From Hemicordylus capensis (taxonomy: Eukaryota; Chordata; Lepidosauria; Squamata; Cordylidae): 64,000 nt of DNA. Under the pieces are notes generated by a model, which worked only from the letters and a program-made list of their open reading frames with translations, made no database searches and was not told where the DNA came from. Below, one piece after another: positions 39,666 to 64,000 of this stretch (position 1 is its first letter; each line of letters begins with the position of its first letter). The stretch is from assembly GCF_027244095.1 (NCBI RefSeq), contig NC_069671.1:12678482-12742481 (forward strand), given 5' to 3'. The position numbers and the translations under genes are program-made.

Positions 39666-41988
39666 ATGTTGCTGGTGCAGGCAGTGCTGGTGGCCTTCTT
39701 CCTCTCAGCCCCAGCAGCCGGCAACTTGGTTGTCATTGACCAGGATGCGGAGGAGTGTTTCGCCAAGGAGGTCCTAAATGGCACGGAGATCAGGTTCCTC
39801 TTTGAGGTGCTTGAGGGTGGCTTCTACGACATCAGCGTGGAGGTGAGTCCAAGCCAGGAAGGGCAGCACAGAGGAAGCCGGGGTGGGCAGGAGCTGGGCA
39901 GGGAGCTGGAAGGCTATGGCTCAAGAGCTGGACAGCGCATGATGCTGGGGGAAGGCACAAGCTCCCCAAGGGAGGGGTTGATCCAGCAAAAGGCTGGTGG
40001 TGCCATCTGCAGGTGTGTTAGAGCCAACGAGAGCCCTGCGCCTCCTGGATGTGCAGGCCAGGCCTCCTCTAGAGCAGGGATTCTCGGCATTGGGTCCCCA
40101 GATGTGACTGGAATTCAACTCCCATAATCCCCAGCCCCAGTGGCCTTTGGTTGGGGATTATGGGAGTTGGAAGTCCAATCACATCTGGGGACTCAACGTT
40201 GAGAATCCCTGCTCTAGAGGAGGTGCCTCCTGGGCGGGCCTCTTCCTGCTATTGAGTAGATCCCTCGGGGGATGGAGTGTGACTGGCCCAGAGTCACCCA
40301 GCTAGCCACTACACCACACCCACTCTAGCCACTACACCACACTGGCTCTTTTTAGATTGCACTCAGGTTGAATCAGGAAAGCCCCGCTCTGAATGCACAT
40401 GTGCACACACTGCCTTGATACTGCCGCCCAGAACAAAACTCATTCCGCACACAGATGAAAAGAATTAAGAGTGCCCACTGTTCAAGTGTCATGGCTTTCT
40501 TTCTCTCTTGCTTCCAAGATAACAGCACCTAATAACAGGAAGATCTACGAAGTGCAGCGACAGTCCGGTGGGGCGTACATCTTTGATGCTGAGATGAGTG
40601 GAACGTACCAGTTTTGCTTTAATAACAGGAAGGCCAGCGCAACTCAAAAAGTAGTGAACATCACACTGGACATAAGTGAACCTCCCAAGCAGGCAGCTAT
40701 GGAGACAGGTGAGGAGAAATCTTTCTTAGCTCCCATTTTAAATATGTTTCTTCTTTAGAAAGAAGCTGCCCCCAACCCATTTGCATATGTGGAACCTTCT
40801 GAGCAATCTGACACCTTATCTTTTGACAAGCCACAAATGTACAACCAGTACCAGCAAAACAAAGCTGAGGTCTTGTGAGTTCTTTCAAAAAGGCCAGCTC
40901 TGCAGTCCATGTGAAAACTGTTTCCAAGGTCTTACATACCCTCCTAAAGGTCCCAACGAGACCAGACCTGAGATGATTAAAAAAATGGACTGAAAACATC
41001 TGCAGGATTTGGGATGCCCTTTTTGAAACTAAGATACTCTGCCCAGTTATACAGAGGCAGAAGATCACCCCAGCTTAACTCTAAAAAGTGGTTTGATGAC
41101 CAGTTCAGACACTTTCAACCAATTCTGATAAATTTAATGTAGAATAATATCAAAGCCATCACTAATTTAAGTACAAAGCATAGAAAGCCACATGTAAGAC
41201 TTACTACGGACTAAAACTGTAATGCTGCAATAGGCAGTACAGAATCCACTGTAAGACTAGAGCACATAGGAAACGACTGAGTCGGACCCTTGGTCCATCT
41301 AGCTCAGTCCTGTCTTCACGGACTGGCAGCGGCTTCTCCAAGGTTGCAGGCAGGAGTCCCTCTCCGCCCTATCTGGAGATGCCAGGAAGGGAATCCAAAA
41401 TCTTGTGCATGCGAACAGGCAGATGCTCTTTCTAGAGCAGCTCCATCCCCTGAGGGGGAATATCTTACAGTGCTCAAACATGTAGTCTGTATATAAGGTT
41501 CTGTATGGAGCTTCCTAGCAGCACCTCAAGACCCCAGACAACCTGCTGACTGCACAGAGTTGACTAAGTGGCAGCGGACAAGGTTCTCTGGATCCCAGCC
41601 CTTCCTTTTCGGAAATCGCTCAGGACAAGAGTTAACAGTAAGAGCAGACCAATGAAGTGTCCTTTGTGTCTGTTACTTGCAAGTCTCATGGGGAACGCTG
41701 CAAATTGTATTTCAGAATGGAGCAACATGTCTTTGGCATCAGCTGGGGAAATTATGGCTGCTGTGTTGCGCTTGGAGATCGCTGTGAACACCACAAGTAA
41801 GTTCTTACACTTTGGCTTGGTTCCTAATGGACTCCTGGCCCACCTGGCCCTCACTCCTCCTCTCTTTTCCTTGATACGCAGTTAGACTTTTGCAGGACCG
41901 AGTCTCCAGATTAGAGAGAACTGTGGAAAAAATGAGAACAGCCAGGGGCGGCCTGACAACCTACCCATCTGAAGATGCGGAAGGCTAA
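39666..41988 (+). CDS. TMED2-like p24 protein with GOLD domain, no transmembrane helix
   Basis: Coding exons 39666-39842, 40519-40708, 41716-41796 and 41882-41988 give 184 codons plus stop, all in phase. Residues 1-19 form a signal peptide (MLLVQAVLVAFFLSAPAAG). Residues about 21-120 are a GOLD domain very like TMED2: IDQDAEECF, FEVLEGGFYDISVE, GTYQFCF, TLDISEPPK. The Cys pair expected for the disulfide is C31 and C92. Intron phases (0, 1, 1) match TMED2, and both genes split an Ile codon A|TT at the last junction. The C-terminal third does not match: residues 134-167 form a heptad-like helix (LQDRVSRLERTVEKM) and the end is hydrophilic (TTYPSEDAEG), with no membrane span and no KK or FF tail motif. 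Four N-glycosylation sequons lie at N38, N106, N126 and N147. Known p24 proteins are type I membrane cargo receptors; this one is predicted soluble and lumenal or secreted. An acceptor at 39647-39648 just before the ATG implies a 5' non-coding exon. Reading through the exon-2 donor would instead stop at 40756-40758. Confidence 0.72.
40075..40211. mobile_element. Short palindromic hAT-type MITE
   Basis: 137 bp, same ends as 31319-31453. Perfect 8-bp target duplication CTCTAGAG at 40067-40074 and 40212-40219. It lies in intron 1 of the TMED2-like gene. Confidence 0.9.
41262..41490 (-). mobile_element. 5S/tRNA-type SINE, head truncated
   Basis: Minus-strand copy in intron 2 of the TMED2-like gene: GACTGAGTCGGACCCTTGGT to CTTACAGTGCTCAAACATGT. 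The 5S head is cut short. Confidence 0.65.
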
Positions 41989-42904
41989 GGTTCTGTTTTC
42001 CATGTAACGTTTTCCTTAAAAATGACTTGCAATGTAACTCCTTCTCTCTGAATAGGCTGTCATGTAGCCACTTTGAATTACTGCTGCATATGCATGCTTT
42101 TATGCTGATAGTATGTTGTGATGTAACAACACTGAAGAACTTGCCGTTGCATAGAGTTAATCAATTCCAGAAGAAATGGGTTCTGCTTAAGCAAGCTGCA
42201 AATACTGTGGCTGGAGTGAAGGGTAACAATAAGCCACTCTCTCCCACAGCCATCTACTTCCGGGGTTTTCAAACAAACCTAATCATGGAGGAGAGCTTGT
42301 TGTCGAGTGAAATATAGCCGTTTAATCAGTCCGGCAGCTCCAAGGCCATACAACCAAGCTAGCCTGTAAAATTCAGCATGCAAAAGACCCGAGAAACTTA
42401 CTAAAACTATAACTCAGCGAAGGAGCTCCCTGAAAAGGTTACTTGACTGGTCGCCATCTTGCGCAGCCTCTTTCAAACGAACCTGTTGAACCTCTGCCAT
42501 TGTGGCTGGGGATGATGGGTGCTGTAGTCCAACACCACCGGGGGATCCAGGTTTAAGAAGCCCTGCTGTGGGTTAGACACTTGACCTTGCCCATAAAGAA
42601 AGGCCGAGGCAAGAGGAAGCATCTGGGAAATAGGTCCCAAATTAGTTTCAGCCCAGAAGAGGCTGGGGTGGCGTTGAGTGGCTACAAACCTCAAGATGGG
42701 AAGGCGATCTCCATCCCTGTGTGACTTATACTACCAAATTAGGAGAGATGAGGAAAGAGGCTGGATCAACCCAGTTCCAAATACAAGCCCCAACAGCAGA
42801 GCCAAATGGCATTTGGCATTGACAAAATGCAGTTGTCAAGTTAGAAAGCCATTTTAGACAAGAACAATAGAGCTGGGCCGAGCACAGAGCAGCTGCGCCT
42901 CTAG

Positions 42905-43205
42905 TTGGGAACTGCCGCCCATGTTATCTTCTTCTCCCACCCCCTCGCTGTCTTCTAGTTCTCCCCCCACACCCACTGGCCGTTTGCCACCTGGCCAGGT
43001 GGCCCACCTTCTTCCTTCCTTTCCTCCCGCCAGCCAGCCAGCCAGCCATTCACCGATGCTTTCTCCCCCCACCACCCCTGCTTTTTTGCTAGCCGTCTTC
43101 TTCCCACCCACCTGCCTGCCAGCCGTCTTCTTCCCCACCCCCTGCCAGCTATCTTCTTCCCCGCGCCGCCGTTTTCTTTGGCCAGCCGGCCAGCCACCCC
43201 ACTGC
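42905..43205 (+). repeat. Pyrimidine-rich degenerate tandem tract
   Basis: About 300 bp of C/T-rich sequence with recurring units such as GCCAGCCGTCTTCTTCCC and GCCAGCCAGCCAGCC. It is low complexity and non-coding on both strands, despite open frames caused by its composition. It lies downstream of the TMED2-like gene, possibly in its 3' UTR. Confidence 0.6.
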
Positions 43206-43752
43206 CATACCTGTCGCTATCCAGGCAACTGCTTGCGAACTTTCGGGAGAGCTGCTGTGCACGGGATTAGCCACGGGAATGCCTTAGAGAAATATAGATA
43301 GATGGATTACAGGAGACAAATTGCTTTTCTCTCCATGATCCATACTTCTAAGAGACACTAAAGTCTGGTGGTTGTTTTTTTTTAAAAGGATTATGATGGG
43401 CAGGATACTCATGGCAACAAAAATCACCATTGCACAAATCTAAAGAAAAATCATGATACCCTAGGTAAAGAACTTTAGCTTCAGCACTCGGGCATACAAG
43501 GTGAATGGCTGAAGGAGCAGCAACTGTATAGACAAGGGGAGGTAGAGAGAAAACGCTCAGGAAACCTTTGTAGACAGATGAAAGTTTTTGGGAAATGAAT
43601 GGAGGGAGACCACAGCTCTTTCAGGATATGACTTTCTATTTTTGATTGAGGCTTAAATTCGAGGCGCATGACTGTATGTAAAGATGAAATCTATATTTGC
43701 TTTTTAAAAGTCATCTCTGAACTGTTTGATATATATATATATGTTATATGAA

Positions 43753-43758
43753 AATAAA
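43753..43758 (+). terminator. Candidate poly(A) signal of the TMED2-like gene
   Basis: AATAAA lies in A/T-rich DNA about 1.8 kb after the stop codon at 41986-41988. No canonical AATAAA was noticed in between, so the 3' UTR may be long and include the pyrimidine-rich tract at 42.9-43.2 kb. Confidence 0.35.
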
Positions 43759-44329
43759 TATATATTTAGAAACCCACCATTTCATTGGCATTATTAAAAA
43801 GGGCCTGTGAGCCCCCCAGCAGCTGGGATGACGTGACCTTTGTTCCACTCTGGTTTCGGTTCCCTTGCCCAGCCCGAGAAGGCAACAGAACGGCAGCCAC
43901 CCAAGGAGAAGTGGGCCCAGCGGGGGCTCATCTCTGGGAAGGAGACGGTGGGGCCACGAGGCATGAGGGCCTGTATCTTTCTATAGGGAAGGGCCCCAGG
44001 AAGTGCTGACCCCAGACGGTCCTGCCGATGAGTACAAAAGGGAGTTGCCTGCTGGGGTTACAGCAGGATGCTGGAGGCCCTTGGAAGATGGGAGGCGAGG
44101 AAAGGGCAGGCCAACTGCAAGACTGGTTACAGCCTCCCTCACCAGACCTGCTGAAGGACATCTGTTAGGAACCCGGTGACTGGGTGAGGTTGCCACTCGC
44201 CCCAGGTGAATGAAAACCTTCAAGTGTAGTCTTGTACTCTCTGGAAGGTGCTTGACCAGGGTCCCCGTGGCGCTGAGCTGAGCTGGCTTCCGGGGCCCAG
44301 CTCCCACGACAGGGCCTTCAGCCCCCTTC

Positions 44330-56530
<12,201 letters not shown>

Positions 56531-56700
56531 CGTCTCCAGGTGAGGCTGTGCAGTGGCCCCCTCGGAGGTCCCCCACGCGGAATGTGTCCGTCGCTTTAAG
56601 CGGCCGGTTGGGAAACGGAAGCTCCGAGACATTGGTTCCCCATCAGCGCCAAACGTTCCGAGTTCTCCACCTTGCCTGTCACTTTTCCTACCGCATCAGG
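56531..56700 (-). promoter_or_regulatory. GC-rich 5' region of DDX55
   Basis: A CpG-rich, repeat-free stretch upstream of the DDX55 start with no TATA box, as expected for a housekeeping gene. GCGGAA and ACGGAAG ETS-like cores lie near 56578 and 56614-56620. The transcription start cannot be placed from sequence alone. Confidence 0.4.
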
Positions 56701-58050
56701 GACGCTACTAATGTTAGCACGAATGCGGCTTTTCGCTCCTTCAAGCTCTCGCTCTCTCAAAAAACCAAGCCAAAAAAACAAACAAAAACCCACGCTGAAA
56801 CAAATCCAGCAATACCGACTTAGTTATATTACAGGGCATAGAACCTCCATTTTAGTAGTAGTATACCTTAATGCCTGCTTGCTGGGGCACACAAAAGGCG
56901 AGAGCTACTGCCTGCATGCCCCGTTAGTCAGCTGCTCCCTGGAAACTTAGGACTTGCAGCCCACCTCACTGATTCAGTCTGCAAGCCTCTCTGTGGGTAG
57001 CCCCACCTATCGCAGCCACTCCCTAGCATATTTTGCAAGTCCTTTCTATTCAAGCTGGCTTCTGTGTACCAGGGATAAACAAGCAGAAAACCGGGGTTGA
57101 TGGAAGCCAGTGCTCCCCAGGCCTTTGATACCCAAGTTATGTCAGTTACAGGATAGCACCTCTTAGTATCCCACTCCCTTGCTCAGTGAGTCAGGCTCAC
57201 AAATGGAATTGTGCGTTTGGGGAAATTGTGGTGGTTCTGGCATTTCTCCATTCCTGCTAGCCACAGCTTTGGCTGCATCAAGGGATTCTAGTGCATCTCT
57301 ATTCCATCCTTTGGAATCTCCCCTCTGCACCTATATTCTCACTGGCTGAGCAGTTGCTTTGCATGCACAGTCCCCAGCTCAATCCCTGGAAGGACCCTTG
57401 TTTGAAACCCTGGACAGCTGCTGCCAGTCAGAGCAGCAACACTGAGTAAGAGGGACCAAGTCTCTGACTCACTAGAAAGCAGCTTTGTGCAACCATCCAA
57501 CATGGTGACTTAATGTTCCAAGGACGCGATTTGAAAATCACTACTTTGACTTGTTTATTAAGCTTTAAATACATCTTTTTCTACCCTTTCCAAGCCTTTT
57601 GAAAAAGGGCTGGCTATAAATCTCGACAGTTTTCACAGGACAGTGACCGAGAGTTTCCGAAGTCCTCCAGGAACTGTGATACTTTTGTTCTATTAAATCT
57701 CACTCTGCTCCATGTTTGACTCTCAGGTCACTAAAGTGAAGCTTATGAGTTGTTGAGAGTTCTTGAAATGGTTTCTAAATCCATGAGGTTGCATACATTA
57801 TAGAAACCGTTTCACAAGCAGCTTGTCTTCTTGTGACCAAGTTTGTACACAACAGATTGAGTTAGTCAACTTCTTTGAGGGAGGGGGAATACTCTAGATG
57901 CAAAAGGGTTTCATTAAAAAGAACATGATCCTCCCACAAAAGCCAGGGTAGATTACCTTTTACACTCAGTTCCCTAACAAAGAGGTTATGCGAAGGCGAG
58001 GAAGCAAAAGATGGCAGACACTGTTATTTACAATGCAAGACAAGCACCAG
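56700..58050. other. Intergenic region between DDX55 and TMED2
   Basis: No coding exon is seen. A degraded tRNA-headed SINE lies at about 57350-57490 (plus strand). The rest is unique sequence. Confidence 0.4.
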
Positions 58051-58079
58051 GCTCTCTCTCTCTCTCTCTTTAAAAGATG

Positions 58080-58085
58080 TTTATT
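58080..58085 (-). terminator. Candidate poly(A) signal of TMED2
   Basis: AATAAA on the minus strand about 1.6 kb after the stop. Further hexamers at 59450 and 57554 mean alternative 3' ends are possible, so this choice is tentative. Confidence 0.35.
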
Positions 58086-59658
58086 TATCGAATCCGGCCA
58101 TATTCAATTTGTAAGCATTTTTAAATGTACATCTTCTAATTCGAATCCAGAGTATCTCACACACACAGAATTGGCGTACAACAGTTGCACTGAAGTGGGA
58201 AGAACCACCTGTTTGAATAACTGCTGTTTAAAGTATCCACCTAAGGCTGAAAAAGATTACTTGAACCATGAAAACTTGTAACAAATTTTAATTAAATTAA
58301 ATTTGGTACAAAACTCTTTGTGTGTTACTGATAGAATGCTCCCCCTCCCAACCCGACTCGTGAAAAGAACCCGCTCCCAAAATTACAACCAATATACATC
58401 AGTCCAATATACATTAGCCACAACATAATCTTGGATCAGCACCTGCTGCCGGGGACAGACGCTGTGATTTTTTAAACCCATCAAGATAGCAAGAAGAAAA
58501 ATAGTTTATACAAAAACTAAAGTCAACGTGTGTCTGAAGAGAGAAACAAGCACAAAATATACTGGCATTTCAAGAAAGCCTAAGGGGGATTGCCAATTCC
58601 TTAACAGAGGCTCCTGCACTGTTAACAGCAGCCTGTCAGGCAGAAATTCAATGGGTGCCATTTCTCATTGTGGAGCTGCTGTTAACAGGGGAAGCTGCAC
58701 CTGTTGAATGTCTCTGCTGTGCCACTATTAAATGCACAAAAGCCTCGTTTCATTTTTCCCTGCCATTTAAAGGCACAGCAGCCTCTCTCACAGGAAAGGC
58801 GGTTGCAATCCTAACTTTATTATGACAATATATGGGCTGCATAGCATAGGAATACCCTCCCTTTCCCTACCTTCCCACAAATTAAGTAACCCTTTGGCAT
58901 CAGGAACTGGCATCCTGAACACTAGTTCTAGAATAGTGCTAAACACAGGAGCAGCTTTGGATCTGTAAGCAACAGGGGGAAACGTATTACATTTTGCTAA
59001 GTTCCCACCGATGGCTGCCTTTTCACACATTTTCACACTAAGACTGTACGGTTAACTGGCAAGGAACAGTACTGCGTGTCCATCTCATGTTCATCTCTTT
59101 AATTAAAAAAAGAATCTGTGGAAACAAGCCATTGTTAATTACAATAAAACAACTGGAAGAAGTCAGCTAACTCGTACTCTATCAGAACCAGTGGCTGGTT
59201 TCAATATGTCAGAATAGGAATAACATTTCCATCTCTTTCTTGGCAGCCTGTGTAAAGTAGAGACAAAATCTTCAGAGCGATTTCCCCCTAGACAAAAACT
59301 GCATTATTACCCCAAAAGAACCAAGAGTTATAAGACAACCAACAGTGGTTTTGTGGTTTTTTTAAAAAAAAACTAACATTCGCAATTTGGTTGAACTCAC
59401 TTTGGCTAGTGAGAAATATGTCTGCCCATTTCAATGAAGAGATTCAGCATTTATTTCCCTAGAGAGAAGATCTATATAAAAACATCCTTTTTAATCTAAG
59501 AAGAAAAACTCAAAAACACAAGTTTTTATAGTTCAGAAGGCAGGGATAAAGAAAAACTAGGTGATTTTTGCGATCAAGTTGTTTGGTAGACAGTGAATGG
59601 AGAATCTGGGATCGCTGGACAGGGCCAAAAAAAAAGGAAAAAAAGAACGTAGTTTTGA

Positions 59659-63878
<4,220 letters not shown>

Positions 63879-64000
63879 TTACACGACACCCTTTTCTGAA
63901 GCACTTCACAATCCTTCAATCCTCCGGTGCACCATCTCAGTGAGAGACTTCTACATCCCCACCCTCACCTTTTTTGCACAGCTAGAAAACTGAGGAACCC

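Noticed and set aside
41568-41885. 105-codon frame starting MAADKVLW as a separate gene
   Set aside because: It runs through a good acceptor and donor. Only its middle part (41716-41796) fits as an exon of the TMED2-like gene.
42854-43301. Overlapping open frames on both strands in the C/T-rich tract
   Set aside because: These are low-complexity translations (Pro/Ser or Gly/Lys repeats) caused by composition.

Overview
This is a vertebrate nuclear window and most likely comes from a squamate reptile (lizard). The genes have many short exons with standard GT-AG splice sites. Introns and intergenic DNA are full of CR1/L2-clade LINE fragments, a SINE whose 3' end resembles the Bov-B LINE end, SINEs with 5S-rRNA-like and tRNA-like heads, and palindromic hAT-type MITEs. 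I saw no CRISPR array, operon or other prokaryotic feature, and no retrovirus-like element. The species call is an inference from repeat content.

The gene order matches human 12q24.31 read backwards (TCTN2, GTF2H3, EIF2B1, DDX55, TMED2). From left to right: TCTN2 (minus, 18 coding exons, complete CDS, 681 codons); an unrecognised two-exon plus-strand gene at 18.2-19.5 kb (157 codons); GTF2H3 (minus, 13 coding exons, 304 codons); EIF2B1 (plus, 9 exons, 302 codons), sharing a roughly 550 bp divergent promoter with GTF2H3; a four-coding-exon p24/GOLD-domain gene on the plus strand at 39.7-42.0 kb that resembles TMED2 but has no transmembrane segment; DDX55 (minus, 14 exons, 598 codons); and TMED2 (minus, partial, first exon beyond the right edge), which includes a 21-nt microexon. 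Exon phases agree across every junction I assembled.

Functionally these are neighbours rather than a pathway: a transition-zone cilium protein (TCTN2), a TFIIH subunit (GTF2H3), an eIF2B subunit (EIF2B1), a 60S ribosome-biogenesis helicase (DDX55) and a COPI/COPII cargo receptor (TMED2). The TCTN2 promoter carries a good RFX X-box-like site. The GTF2H3/EIF2B1 promoter carries a CRE palindrome and several ETS sites.

The two most interesting items are genes absent from the mammalian order as I know it. One is the TMED2-like gene between EIF2B1 and DDX55. It keeps the GOLD domain and the TMED2 intron phases, but its C-terminus is replaced by a short heptad helix and a hydrophilic tail, which predicts a soluble, N-glycosylated lumenal or secreted p24 relative. 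The other is the small basic coiled-coil ORF between TCTN2 and GTF2H3. The repeats also repay reading: hAT palindromes with clear 8-bp target duplications, nested insertions, a GC-rich array of hairpins in a GTF2H3 intron, and chimeric 5S/tRNA SINEs.
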